Counted from the first letter of the stretch, positions 1-9,135 are shown. The stretch: 64,000 nucleotides of DNA from Paenibacillus segetis (GCF_014639155.1 NZ_BMFT01000001.1:310001-374000), one strand, 5' to 3'. The notes: generated by a model not told the origin, from the letters alone. Made by a program: numbers and translations.

Positions 1-5
1 TGAGG

Positions 6-632
6 ATGTACTTAGTTATTGGCAGTGTCAATTGCCGTGAAGAACCTGTACGCGTAGTGAAAGAGGCTTTGGCTGGAGGAGCTACATTGGTCCAGTTTCG
101 TGAAAAGGGCCCCGGAGCCCTAACGGGTGCCCCTATGCTTGAGCTGGCCCTTCAAATACAAGTTGCCTGTCGCCTTGCTGGAGTGCCTTTTATCGTCAAT
201 GACGATATAGACCTCGCTCTAACGATCGGAGCAGATGGTGTCCATATCGGGCAAGACGATGCATTAGCCAGCGTAGTTCGTTACCAGATCGGAGACCGAA
301 TTCTAGGTGTATCTGCACACACCGTGGAAGAAGCCAAGATAGCGACTAGACAGGGTGCCGATTATCTTGGCATCGGCCCGATCTATCCAACGATCTCCAA
401 GGATGATGCCCATGCCGTACAGGGTACCGGAATTATTCAGGAAATGCGAAAGCAGGGGATTGAGCTACCGATGGTTGGGATTGGTGGAATCACTCCAGAG
501 CGTGTAAGTGATGTTATCACCACTGGTGCGGATGGAGTTGCTGTGATCTCAGCGATAACACAGGCCACAAATGTACGAAAAACTGTGGAGCTGATCAACA
601 GGAAGGTAAACCAAGCGAGTATGGGGGTATGA
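6..632 (+). CDS. thiE: Thiamine phosphate synthase ThiE (5' end possibly outside window)
   Basis: Joins hydroxymethylpyrimidine diphosphate and thiazole phosphate to make thiamine phosphate in the cytoplasm. The TIM-barrel sequence carries the family hallmarks: QFREKGPGALTG near residue 31, VNDD near 64, DGVHIGQDD near 77, LGIGPIYPT near 120 and the phosphate-binding GIGGITPE near 157. The C-terminus is complete at residue 208. Family members often have 10-15 more N-terminal residues. The frame is open upstream of this ATG (codon AGG at 3-5), so the true start may lie before base 1. It is probably the last gene of a thi operon outside the window. Identification is firm; the start is uncertain. 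Confidence 0.93.
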   Translation: MYLVIGSVNCREEPVRVVKEALAGGATLVQFREKGPGALTGAPMLELALQIQVACRLAGVPFIVNDDIDLALTIGADGVHIGQDDALASVVRYQIGDRILGVSAHTVEEAKIATRQGADYLGIGPIYPTISKDDAHAVQGTGIIQEMRKQGIELPMVGIGGITPERVSDVITTGADGVAVISAITQATNVRKTVELINRKVNQASMGV

Positions 633-753
633 ATGTAACTATCACGTGTTTACATGCAGATAAATGAACGTAAGTGTTAGGACTAACGTCGTCCTCTATG
701 AGATGGAGTAGTGAACATCTTAATGAGAAAATGGATTGGTGTACCCTAAATAC

Positions 754-800
754 AGCCGCCTGAAGAATCCCTCTTACATATAGGGATTTTTCAAGCGGCT
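754..800. terminator. Bidirectional terminator hairpin between thiE and the prepilin peptidase gene
   Basis: Two 19-base arms (754-772 and 782-800) pair with only two mismatches around a 9-base loop. The hairpin overlaps the stop codon of the minus-strand gene and lies about 120 bases after thiE. A run of T in the right arm suits either direction. Confidence 0.6.
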
Positions 801-1228
801 ATTACATAACATATCAATGTTGAAATGGATAAGAATGGGGCAAACGGAACAGAGGCTACCTTTGTCTGAAAGAATAGTCTTAGTACTAGGACATATAACA
901 ATACAATAATACAACTTAATAAAAGTACGTAGAGATTCATTAACCAACCTATCCATGCTCCGATTGCGGATAGAAGCTTAATATCGCCAGCCCCAATGGG
1001 ATAGTTGAATTTGGACTTGGCTATGAGTAAAAGTATCGAAGGGATGAATATCCCAATCAGTGCTGTGTAGAAGGAATGATGTAATAAGTTATAGAGAATT
1101 CCTAATACTAGTATAATAACAACGATAACGTTGGGGATAGTTCTTTTCTGTATATCGCTCATACTAGATAGAAGCAAGAGAATACACAAGGCAATAGGTA
1201 AAAACAATATCATGAAGGGCACCACCAA
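791..1228 (-). CDS. Small A24-family prepilin peptidase (TadV/CpaA-like)
   Basis: An integral-membrane aspartyl protease that cleaves the leader of type IV or Flp prepilins at the inner face of the membrane. About five or six hydrophobic segments span 145 residues, the size of minimal TadV/CpaA proteins without the N-methylase domain. The two catalytic Asp contexts are visible: SDIQKRTIPN near residue 24 and GAGDIKLL near 79. The Tad-like operon starts 3.4 kb away and encodes a Flp-like pilin, so that pilin is the likely substrate. The gene is divergent from the toxin gene at 1454. Confidence 0.82.
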   Translation of the reverse strand: MVVPFMILFLPIALCILLLLSSMSDIQKRTIPNVIVVIILVLGILYNLLHHSFYTALIGIFIPSILLLIAKSKFNYPIGAGDIKLLSAIGAWIGWLMNLYVLLLSCIIVLLYVLVLRLFFQTKVASVPFAPFLSISTLICYVIAA

Positions 1229-1276
1229 TTCTAAATAAAGGGTAATAAAAAGAGCTAATCTAAATTTATCACATTG

Positions 1277-1305
1277 TTGTATGAAATGGTGTGTTCTGGT
1301 AAAAT
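1277..1305 (+). promoter_or_regulatory. Candidate sigma-A promoter for the NTase toxin
   Basis: TTGTAT at 1277-1282 and TAAAAT at 1300-1305 are separated by exactly 17 bases, upstream of the leader hairpin and the toxin gene. The call rests on sequence match only. Confidence 0.45.
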
Positions 1306-1352
1306 ATCAACAAAAGTATTCATTTTTGGAATAATATTATATAAATAGCATG

Positions 1353-1425
1353 AAAATCCCGTCATCACATCCAAGTCTAGTTCATCGAGTGAACAGCTAG
1401 ACGAAGGAGTCAAGGCGGGATTTTT
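1353..1425 (+). promoter_or_regulatory. Nested leader hairpin (attenuator-like) before the NTase toxin gene
   Basis: An outer stem (AAAATCCCG at 1353-1361 with CGGGATTTT at 1416-1424) encloses an inner stem (GTCTAG at 1375-1380 with CTAGAC at 1397-1402, extended by GTTCA/TGAAC). The outer arm ends in five T, so it resembles an intrinsic terminator. It sits between the candidate promoter and the ATG at 1454, so transcription of the toxin would have to read through it. No known riboswitch class was recognised. Confidence 0.5.
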
Positions 1426-1453
1426 ACGTTTGCATAGAGCAGGGAGGAATAGG

Positions 1454-3793
1454 ATGCAGCAGCAGGTGGATCCAAGTCGTATCTTAGATTTGTCAGAAAG
1501 TATGAAGCGGTTGAATCGAGCGATCGAGGATAATGAACCTGGCTTATATAAAGAAGTGAGCAGTATTCTAAACGAAACGCGTTATTCCTATTCCGAATTC
1601 TCCAATGTGCAGTCTGTTATCCGGAATATGGATCAGTTGTTGGCTGAGATTCATGATTTATCTAGATCAATCAGTGATCAATTAGATCAGAAGACTACTA
1701 CACTTAGACAAACTGCGGATACCTATGCCCAGGTTGAACAGCAAGTGAAGAATATTTTATCCAATCCAACTACGATCAGTTGGTCCATGAACGTTGGCTT
1801 ATTATCAAAAAAGATGTTTTCTAGTGTGAGTTCTGCCGAAGAACTTCCGTATCAAGCATCCCCACCCTCATTTCTGGATATGATGAAAGGGCTTTTCTTA
1901 CAAGCGAAAAAATGGTACTTAAAAGAAAGATTGAAGTCATTTCAGGGCGACCCGCAAATTGCCAATCTACTTCGGCAACTCAAAAATGGAACGGTACTTG
2001 AGCAGAACCGGGCCGTGGAACAGCTTGGACAAATTCTGTCCGCGATTCAAGGCATTGCACGCTGCCAAGTAGCTTATGATGTGTATGGGCAATACGGCAA
2101 TGATCAATACATGGAAGTAGTACATCAAGAAGCTGAAGGTCTTCGGACGAAGTTAAGAGCACTTGGGATATCGGACGCGTTGGTTACCGCTAATCTTGCC
2201 GCTAATTACACTGGCTCTGCGCTTAACGCCTGCGCTTATGATCCACGGCTCCGTGATGGATCGGTGATGCCGACCGGGCTGTGGGGAAGCGAGGACGGGA
2301 AGCTGTCCGAGGATAAGCAGATAGGTATTATTCTGTTGACGGATCAGTACTTCAAAGCAAGCACGAAAGAACAACGCGAAGAGATTTTGCATATGGCTGG
2401 TGCAATTAGGGATGGTTCGCTTAGCTCTTACCCGCTGCTAGGTAACAAGTTGGGTGCAGAGAGTGTATCTAAACTCATCCAAAGCTTGGTGAACAGCAAG
2501 ACGGCTTTTGTCGAGACGATTCAAAGCCTTGAACACGATTCCAAGTTCGCCGTATTTGCGAATGCTAATCTGTCTTATCATGAAGAAGCTGTCGACCAAG
2601 TAATGAAGGTCTTGACAGAAGATTTGGTCCAAGCGGAGAAGACGTATTGGAATAGCGGCATCTATACGGAAGAGAATTGGTGGCTGGATCCAGCCAAGTT
2701 GGCAGAAGCGCTGACAATGATCAATCGGGATGCCCGTAATGGAGGACTCTCACTTCCAGAAGTGAGCGGGAATAAGATGGCTGCACTCCAGTATTTGCTA
2801 AGGGTTCCAGTCACTAAAGAATGGGGAATGGACACACTTAATACGTTAGAAATTGCCATGACCCAGCAAGGAATAGAAGGAGATGCTCACACCCTTGGAG
2901 AAGAAAACTTAAAGGCAATAGTAGATCGATATATTGAGATTCAAACAGCGCCAAGCGTAAAATGGGGTCAAGTGGGCATAGGATTGTTACAGACAGTAGG
3001 AGGAGGATTCGAGGCTGCATTCGGTGTTGCTTTTGGGATTGCAACTGTCGAGACGTTAGCTGGCGGACTATTTGGAGCCTATGTAGCCACACATGGAGCT
3101 AGCAATGTTAGCGGCGGGATCTCAAGAATGTGGAACGGGCTTAATGGCTCCGATGCAGGGGACACAGCCAATTTCGAGAAGAATGCATTTGCCGCCATCG
3201 GTGGGGAAAGAGGCGAACTGGTCTATAACGGCATAGACATGGCTATGGCATTTGCTCAGCCAGTCGATATCGTGACCAAGATGATATATAAGAGCCCGAC
3301 TGCTGCGCTGGATGCTTATCAGGCTGAAAAGATAGCAAGTTCGGTGTTTGCAAAGACAGAAGGTGCTGTTGTTGAGGGGACGGGACAAGGTCTCAAAGTA
3401 CCGCAAGGACTTACACAGGCACAATTTGATAAAGCATCATCAATGATACGAGAGAAAGTAGGGCATATAAGTGACGATATAGTTGTTCAAGGCAGCCGGG
3501 CAAAAGGAACAGCAAAACCAACTTCTGATATTGATATAGCTATTAGGGTTCCAGCAGAGAAATTTGATGAATTAATACAAAGCTCTTTTAGTAAGGTTAA
3601 GCCGCCTAATCCAGGGTCTGCTAAGGAGAAAACAATGCTTCATGCTATTGAAACAGGAAAAATTCAATCAGGAGAAGCAAAACTGAGCAAGTTTAGAGAA
3701 CAACTCCAACAAGAACTAGGTATGGATGTCGATATTTCAATTATTAAAATAGGTGGACCTTTTGACAATCCCCCATTTACACCACTCAAATGA
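1454..3793 (+). CDS. Type VII-exported polymorphic toxin with C-terminal nucleotidyltransferase domain
   Basis: Residues 1-95 are a helical WXG100/LXG-like export module paralogous to the N-terminus of the effector at 21861. The middle (about 180-290) shares the module IARCQVAYDVYGQYG...ALNACAYDP with that protein. A Gly/Ala-rich hydrophobic stretch near 520-560 is a possible translocation or pre-toxin segment. The tip is a minimal nucleotidyltransferase: G680-S681, then S691-D692-I693-D694, and a third Asp in MDVDIS near 750. Such domains transfer nucleotides to RNA or protein; the target is unknown. ATG 1454 is chosen because GGGAGG lies 6 bases upstream. The next gene is the likely immunity factor. 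Confidence 0.75.
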   Translation: MQQQVDPSRILDLSESMKRLNRAIEDNEPGLYKEVSSILNETRYSYSEFSNVQSVIRNMDQLLAEIHDLSRSISDQLDQKTTTLRQTADTYAQVEQQVKNILSNPTTISWSMNVGLLSKKMFSSVSSAEELPYQASPPSFLDMMKGLFLQAKKWYLKERLKSFQGDPQIANLLRQLKNGTVLEQNRAVEQLGQILSAIQGIARCQVAYDVYGQYGNDQYMEVVHQEAEGLRTKLRALGISDALVTANLAANYTGSALNACAYDPRLRDGSVMPTGLWGSEDGKLSEDKQIGIILLTDQYFKASTKEQREEILHMAGAIRDGSLSSYPLLGNKLGAESVSKLIQSLVNSKTAFVETIQSLEHDSKFAVFANANLSYHEEAVDQVMKVLTEDLVQAEKTYWNSGIYTEENWWLDPAKLAEALTMINRDARNGGLSLPEVSGNKMAALQYLLRVPVTKEWGMDTLNTLEIAMTQQGIEGDAHTLGEENLKAIVDRYIEIQTAPSVKWGQVGIGLLQTVGGGFEAAFGVAFGIATVETLAGGLFGAYVATHGASNVSGGISRMWNGLNGSDAGDTANFEKNAFAAIGGERGELVYNGIDMAMAFAQPVDIVTKMIYKSPTAALDAYQAEKIASSVFAKTEGAVVEGTGQGLKVPQGLTQAQFDKASSMIREKVGHISDDIVVQGSRAKGTAKPTSDIDIAIRVPAEKFDELIQSSFSKVKPPNPGSAKEKTMLHAIETGKIQSGEAKLSKFREQLQQELGMDVDISIIKIGGPFDNPPFTPLK

Positions 3794-3808
3794 TCTGAGG
3801 TGATTTCA

Positions 3809-4186
3809 TTGGAAGAAAAATTTGATTTATTTACTAAAATTTTTGTAGATAGCGATGTCGATAAAGAGATGTTACTAGATACAGTCTCAAACATTGTTAT
3901 GGGTACTATTAGCGGTTCAAGTATATTGACGAAGCAAGCAGAAATATTTATTTTTAATAACGGTGATTTCGATGAAGACAAAAGAAATCAAGGGAATGAT
4001 GGCTTTCTATATTACAAGTACTACCTTGAAATTGAACCAACAGAAGATGCGGATGACCGTAACTATGTATTAGAAATATCTAATTTGCTGACAAAGTTAT
4101 GGAATGTTGATTTTAAAGCAATAGCATCGTGCGATTTTGAAGACTTGCTACCAAGAAAAGGCGGTTATAATTTTGATGAGCGTTAA
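3809..4186 (+). CDS. Probable immunity protein for the NTase toxin
   Basis: An acidic, soluble 125-residue protein with no recognised catalytic motif. It begins 15 bases after the toxin stop, the position expected of a polymorphic-toxin immunity gene. A TTG start at 3809 is preferred because GAGGTGA lies 5 bases upstream; an in-frame GTG at 3800 has no such spacing. The immunity role is inferred only from position, size and the lack of other features. A terminator follows about 100 bases downstream, so toxin and immunity form one transcript. Confidence 0.6.
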   Translation: MEEKFDLFTKIFVDSDVDKEMLLDTVSNIVMGTISGSSILTKQAEIFIFNNGDFDEDKRNQGNDGFLYYKYYLEIEPTEDADDRNYVLEISNLLTKLWNVDFKAIASCDFEDLLPRKGGYNFDER

Positions 4187-4282
4187 AGATTAAAACTTGC
4201 GGGTTTACTGCCCCAATAGCAAGATCGTACAATACAACCAACAAACCAAACACTAAATAATTCAAACACTTGATAAACTTTC

Positions 4283-4327
4283 AAAGCTCTTTCCCACTTG
4301 AACGATGAGTAGGAATGAGCTTTTTTT
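4283..4327 (+). terminator. Rho-independent terminator after toxin/immunity pair
   Basis: AAAGCTC...CACT pairs with AGT...GAGCTTT (14 of 16 positions), followed by seven T. Together with the promoter candidate below it accounts for the 400-base gap between 4187 and 4588, which otherwise holds only AT-rich sequence. Confidence 0.7.
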
Positions 4328-4437
4328 GCTTGATTATGGTCGAATGCCACCATGATTGACCTTTTTTTATTATTTCTTATAAATAAAGATTTTGTTTACA
4401 TAGATTACTTTTCAACTTAACTTTTACAGTATTTAAC

Positions 4438-4466
4438 TTGGATATAATATAGTCATTTTATAATAT
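4438..4466 (+). promoter_or_regulatory. Candidate promoter of the Tad-T7SS operon
   Basis: TTGGAT at 4438-4443 and TAATAT at 4461-4466 with a 17-base spacer, about 120 bases before the first operon gene. Other AT-rich hexamers nearby could also serve, so the exact site is uncertain. Confidence 0.35.
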
Positions 4467-4588
4467 ATGTAAAATTTGGTTGCGTATAATTTATGCTTAC
4501 ATTATGATTAATTTGTGTGGATTTTTCATAAAAGGATTAATTTGTGGTATTTTGTTTGTTTTTAGTATAACAGATAGTGGGTGATTGA

Positions 4589-5962
4589 ATGAGGTTACTT
4601 CTCGCTACAGGTGGAATTCACCAGATTATTATTGAATATAGCGTTAAGAAAGTTGACGTTGTGAATGATAAGCAGCTATCACTTGTAGAAATACCTGATT
4701 TTATTCATAGCTCCAATATTTCACTAGATGCAATTCTACTAACAGATGAGGCTCTCTCGCAGCAGGATGGCCAGAATAGGAAAGATATGATCTTTCTTCT
4801 GGAATGGCTTGCGAACAATCAACGTTCAAACGTCCAGGTACTTATCATTACTTCGGATATGTGGAGGTCGAAAGAGCTAGAGTCCTTAGGGAGTCAATAT
4901 TCCAAATTCAAAGTACTTAGTTGCGACTATATCAGGGTGCCTATTGCCCTTTATAAGCAAGCTTTTGAGCTACTGCTAGACAGAAGTCAATTATCTGGAC
5001 AATTCAGAGGTGAGCCAAGTGGTATATCCACTAGTGCCTCTATTCCTACTGTGGCAGAGAGGAAACCCTCATTTTTTGAGCGATTAAAACCCAAACCTAA
5101 GAACGAGAGTGTTAGAACGGCTACAGATCAGCTTACGAAAGACCTCGAGAAGGTCAGCCGTGGAATGAGTAGGGTTATAGCCGTAACAGGTCATAGGGGC
5201 AGTGGATTAACTAGTACTGTGGTTAATGTAGCGGCGGAGGCCAGTAAACGTGGGTTAAGTGTGATGATCATCGATATGGACATTGACTATAGAAGCACCA
5301 ATATGTATTTTAATCATTTTCACGACCAGACCAAAAGGAATGAGGATATCAACGCCTCGCTCATACGTACCCTGGCAAGACCACAGGACTTTATGAGTAC
5401 TGCATATAACCTTAAAGATAACTTTTGGATTACGGGTCTAGGATATGAATTCTCAGATCGGATGCGTCTGGATCAATTTTATAATAGCGGCAAGCTTGTG
5501 GGGCTGTTATCCATACTGAGAAATAAGTTTAATATCATTATTTTAGATATGCCTTTGGACTTATTAAAGCAGTTTAAAGAAACGATGATCCACATGGATG
5601 TCTTTGGTCTTTGCATACCCAATAATCTATATTCCATATTGAGTACTCTGAAAAATATAGAAGTCATTCTTGATAAGGAATCTATAGGCTATCTGAATGC
5701 CAAATCAAGAGTTGTTGTTACTAAATACAATGATCGTGCACGGTTTCAGGGTGATATTTTCTCGCCTGAGAGAGTAAGTGAGGTACTAAGTTCGGGATTG
5801 CTTGAGACATTTACATACGATATGAAAGTGGCGGGACATGTTCCATACAGTAATGAATTTGACGCCCAGATTGAGGCGGATGTAGCGCTTGTTAATACAA
5901 GCCGTGATTATGAACACACATACGGTAACATACTTCTACGGTTATTGGAGGGAGCAAGTTAA
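4589..5962 (+). CDS. TadZ/CpaE-like protein: pseudo-receiver plus degenerate MinD/ParA ATPase domain
   Basis: Residues 1-135 resemble an atypical receiver fold. Residues 195-457 are a MinD/ParA-type domain with VMIIDMDIDYRSTN (strand 2) and NIIILDMPLDL (Walker B). The deviant Walker A is broken: the expected KGGxGKT reads HRGSGLT near residue 204, so both the signature Lys and the phosphate-binding Lys are missing. TadZ/CpaE proteins localise Tad pilus machines and are known to vary here. It is the first gene of the operon, abutting the CpaB-like gene. A localisation or scaffold role is inferred. Confidence 0.72.
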   Translation: MRLLLATGGIHQIIIEYSVKKVDVVNDKQLSLVEIPDFIHSSNISLDAILLTDEALSQQDGQNRKDMIFLLEWLANNQRSNVQVLIITSDMWRSKELESLGSQYSKFKVLSCDYIRVPIALYKQAFELLLDRSQLSGQFRGEPSGISTSASIPTVAERKPSFFERLKPKPKNESVRTATDQLTKDLEKVSRGMSRVIAVTGHRGSGLTSTVVNVAAEASKRGLSVMIIDMDIDYRSTNMYFNHFHDQTKRNEDINASLIRTLARPQDFMSTAYNLKDNFWITGLGYEFSDRMRLDQFYNSGKLVGLLSILRNKFNIIILDMPLDLLKQFKETMIHMDVFGLCIPNNLYSILSTLKNIEVILDKESIGYLNAKSRVVVTKYNDRARFQGDIFSPERVSEVLSSGLLETFTYDMKVAGHVPYSNEFDAQIEADVALVNTSRDYEHTYGNILLRLLEGAS

Positions 5963-6841
5963 ATGGATTTGAGCAGCTTGAAGAATGCCACTCCGAATCG
6001 GCACATGTTCAAGAAGGTAATGGCCATTATGTTCAGTGTTGTGGTCATCGCAGGTTCTTATATGATTATTACAAATGCAAGCAAGGATGCGAAGGATGTA
6101 GTCGAAGTCATTCGTGTGAAATCGGATGAGGGGATTCAGGCATTCGTTCAGCTTACGAACAGTAATATTGAGAAATATAGTATTATCAAAGCGGAATATA
6201 CCGAAGATATGATTTTAGCAAAAGACATGGACTCCGTTATGGACAAACTTACCCAATATTACATCAGAAAAAATAGTGTTCTCTATAAAGATCAGCTCAT
6301 TGATGAGAAACCCAAGAAGAATGAATGGTTGTATAAGGTTGACGAAGCGAATGAAGTACTGACACTTCCTTATAATTATTTGGAGGTTGGCGGTGACATT
6401 CTGATGCCTGGTGACCGTGTTCGGATTCGGGTTAGTTATGAGGAAGAGGAGGATACATCTTCGGCTAATCCTAATGGGGGCTATTCATCATCGAAGACCA
6501 AATCGAAGAAAACAGAAGTGTTATTCGATAGTATTGTGATTAAGGATATGCTCAATTCCAATAGTCACTCCATATACGAGGTGTACAAAGAGGTACAGCG
6601 GCTTAATGAGGCAAAGAAACAGGAAGTTATGAAGAGTAAAGAATTCATATCGAATATTCAACCAAGAGCATTGCTACTAGAAGGAACGAAAGAACAAATA
6701 AATACATACGCGAGATATAAAGGTTTAGACGGCAAATCATTTCTCATTACCATATTAAGCAGAGAAAACAGTGATATTATTTTAGATCAGCTGCCAACGT
6801 TGGAGAATGAGGTGGAATCGTGGATCGAAAAGAAGAAGTAG
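5963..6841 (+). CDS. CpaB/RcpC-like SAF-domain pilus assembly protein
   Basis: One N-terminal membrane anchor (about residues 19-38) is followed by an extracytoplasmic region with SAF-like character: IVRVKSDEGIQAFVQLTNSNI-type strands near 45-75, then LEVGGDILMPGDRVRIRV near 135. In Tad systems CpaB/RcpC links the assembly platform to the envelope. There is a low-complexity Ser/Lys loop near 170-180. The gene starts at the stop of the previous one, and the next gene begins 22 bases before this one ends, suggesting translational coupling. Confidence 0.65.
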   Translation: MDLSSLKNATPNRHMFKKVMAIMFSVVVIAGSYMIITNASKDAKDVVEVIRVKSDEGIQAFVQLTNSNIEKYSIIKAEYTEDMILAKDMDSVMDKLTQYYIRKNSVLYKDQLIDEKPKKNEWLYKVDEANEVLTLPYNYLEVGGDILMPGDRVRIRVSYEEEEDTSSANPNGGYSSSKTKSKKTEVLFDSIVIKDMLNSNSHSIYEVYKEVQRLNEAKKQEVMKSKEFISNIQPRALLLEGTKEQINTYARYKGLDGKSFLITILSRENSDIILDQLPTLENEVESWIEKKK

Positions 6842-7647
6842 GAATCGATCAGATTTTTCAAAAAATATCATCTAAAGATCTCATCGGTGCAGAACTTCAA
6901 GATAGTGAGCTCATATATAGCGTGATTGGATTCATCCCCTCCTGTGATTTTGTAGATAATGCGATGATCATAAGTAATCTTGCGTACTTACTATCGCAGA
7001 AGGGACTTAATACCTGCGTTGTTGATTTAAAAGTATTTTATCCGAATTTGTATCAATTCCTCGATGTTGAGCCAACTAAGAAAGCTACTGGTCTTATAAA
7101 AGTACTGAAGAGTGACAAGGTAGATTTTAGGGAAGAGCTGCAGAAGACGAAATACGAGCGTCTGTACCTGTTATCTCCTAGTCCGCAGGATTTAATTGAG
7201 GAATACTTCGATTTTGAATTTGAACATATAGAGCGAGTCATCTCAACGCTTAAGCACATGTTTGATATTGTACTGATTGATATTCCCAATAATCCACCGT
7301 TGGAGTTCTGTCTAGCAGCAATGAAATATTGTCACATTGGGTATTTCATGGCGACGGAACGAATGGAAGCAGTCAACAATATGGTGAAATTGCTGGATTA
7401 TGCTAGTTCGGTTGGAATCAGTACGGCAAAATTCATGAGTGTCATTCTCATGAACCTACAGAGCATTGAATTCGACTATAAGGTTCTACAAGAAACCGGC
7501 TTCCAAATCTCGGCGGCATTTCCACTTGTCAAAGACGCGACCGCACGTGCCCACAAAGGAAAACTGTATGTGAAAGACAACCCGCTCCTAAATAAACATT
7601 TTAGAAAAGAGATGCACAAGCTAGCGGATCATCTCACTAAATTATAA
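6820..7647 (+). CDS. Second MinD/ParA-fold protein without a Walker A motif
   Basis: The 275-residue sequence keeps MinD-like strands: NTCVVDLKVFYPNLYQFL near 64, DIVLIDIPNNPP near 149 and AFPLVKDATARA near 228. Where the P-loop should be it reads GFIPSCDFVDNAM near 37, with no Gly-Lys-Thr. It is therefore probably a non-hydrolysing partner of the first MinD-like protein. It overlaps the CpaB-like gene by 22 bases and precedes the ATPase gene by 15. A paired pseudo-ATPase role in positioning the machine is inference. Confidence 0.6.
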   Translation: MDRKEEVGIDQIFQKISSKDLIGAELQDSELIYSVIGFIPSCDFVDNAMIISNLAYLLSQKGLNTCVVDLKVFYPNLYQFLDVEPTKKATGLIKVLKSDKVDFREELQKTKYERLYLLSPSPQDLIEEYFDFEFEHIERVISTLKHMFDIVLIDIPNNPPLEFCLAAMKYCHIGYFMATERMEAVNNMVKLLDYASSVGISTAKFMSVILMNLQSIEFDYKVLQETGFQISAAFPLVKDATARAHKGKLYVKDNPLLNKHFRKEMHKLADHLTKL

Positions 7648-7662
7648 AGGGGGATTGGGCTA

Positions 7663-9135
7663 ATGCTGACACGCGGTAAAATAAGTGATATGCAGCAAAA
7701 GGTACTCCATCAGATTCACAAGAAAGAAAACATGGATGATCTAAAAAGTAAATATACAACGATAAGCTTCGAAGAAGTGTTGGAATTATGCCAGAAATAT
7801 ATTACCAAAATAACAACACATGCGTTTAGACGAGAGAATGATCCCGCTAGAAAACGTGAAATGACAAAAGCTTATATTAATGAATTTGTTGATTCCCAGA
7901 AGCCATCCGTTGATGGTTATCCCGATCTTCGCCTATTGAAGAGTGCGCTCACAGATGAGATTACGCATTATGGGCCCATAACAAAGGCGATGGAGGATCC
8001 GACAATCGATGAGATCAGAGCGAATGGGCCGGAGCAGATCTTCGTCGAAAGTGGAGGCAGAACACTTAAATGGGATCAGCATTTTACGGATCGCGAGCAT
8101 ATGGAGCGTATTATTTCCAAGCTTATCGGTGTGTCCAAGGTAAGGTTAACACCGAAGATTCCTATGGTGAATGCCAGAACAATTGAGGGATTTCGTGTGA
8201 ATGCGACTCATGCAGAGATTTCACCGTATGATGTGCCCGCTTTTGTTATAAGAAAATTTAGTAAGAAAAAAATATCCCCTAAGATGCTTATTGAAAATGA
8301 GTCATTTACGGCAAATATGTATAAGCTCTTATCCCTCATACCTAGGTCCGACTTGTCTTGGATAACTGTAGGACCTACAGGAAGTGGAAAAACTACGCTA
8401 AATGAAATTCTCGTCAAAGAAATTAATCCTCTTTCTAGAATTATTACGATTGAAAATCCTTCCGAAATGCGACTCCTACAACGAGAAGATAACAACGAGC
8501 ATGGTCGAATAATTAATGATGTCCTGCAATATGAATCTGTGTCCGAAGAGGATGATTCCAGCCCAGCCACGATGGAGAATCTGCTTATTAATGCAATGAG
8601 ACAATCCCCTCACTGGATTGGTCCCGGGGAGCTTCGGACACCTGGTGAATTTGCAACAGCTTTACGCGCGGCACAGACGGGGCATTACTTCTTCTCCACG
8701 CTTCATGCCGAGGGAGATAAGGAAGCGATCTATCGTTTCCTAACGGCTTATCTCATGGTGTCGAACGAGCCGGCTGAGCTCGCGCTTCGAAATATTTGTA
8801 GTGCGGTGAAGTTTGTTATTTTTCAGGAAAAGCTAGCAGATGGTACGAGAAAGGTAACATCAATCTCTGAGATATTAGGAACAAATGGTTTAGAGCCATT
8901 GATTAATCAAATATATACCTTTGAATGTGAGGATGTACTGGAAGATCCGGATAACAGCAATAAAGTAGTTAAGATTGTCGGCAGACACAAGCGAGTAGGG
9001 AAGCTTTCCGAGCAAATCCAGCAGTCTATGCTAAAGTCTGGTATTAAGAAAAGTAGATTTGAATTCTTTACTACAGATCCAACAGAGGATGAAAAAGAGG
9101 TGTATGAATTCGATGAATACAGATTTATTCATTAG
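7663..9135 (+). CDS. tadA: TadA/CpaF-type secretion ATPase
   Basis: A hexameric traffic ATPase of the VirB11/TadA family that powers pilus or pseudopilus assembly on the cytoplasmic face. Motifs in order: Walker A GPTGSGKTT (237-245), Asp box IENPSE (263-268), Walker B-like HWIGPGELR (317-325) and His box STLHAE (345-350). The N-terminal region carries the expected EDPTIDEIRANGPEQIFVE segment near 111. An additional 90-residue C-terminal tail follows the core. The start has a good GGGGG-type ribosome site. It partners the two membrane proteins encoded next. Confidence 0.85.
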   Translation: MLTRGKISDMQQKVLHQIHKKENMDDLKSKYTTISFEEVLELCQKYITKITTHAFRRENDPARKREMTKAYINEFVDSQKPSVDGYPDLRLLKSALTDEITHYGPITKAMEDPTIDEIRANGPEQIFVESGGRTLKWDQHFTDREHMERIISKLIGVSKVRLTPKIPMVNARTIEGFRVNATHAEISPYDVPAFVIRKFSKKKISPKMLIENESFTANMYKLLSLIPRSDLSWITVGPTGSGKTTLNEILVKEINPLSRIITIENPSEMRLLQREDNNEHGRIINDVLQYESVSEEDDSSPATMENLLINAMRQSPHWIGPGELRTPGEFATALRAAQTGHYFFSTLHAEGDKEAIYRFLTAYLMVSNEPAELALRNICSAVKFVIFQEKLADGTRKVTSISEILGTNGLEPLINQIYTFECEDVLEDPDNSNKVVKIVGRHKRVGKLSEQIQQSMLKSGIKKSRFEFFTTDPTEDEKEVYEFDEYRFIH

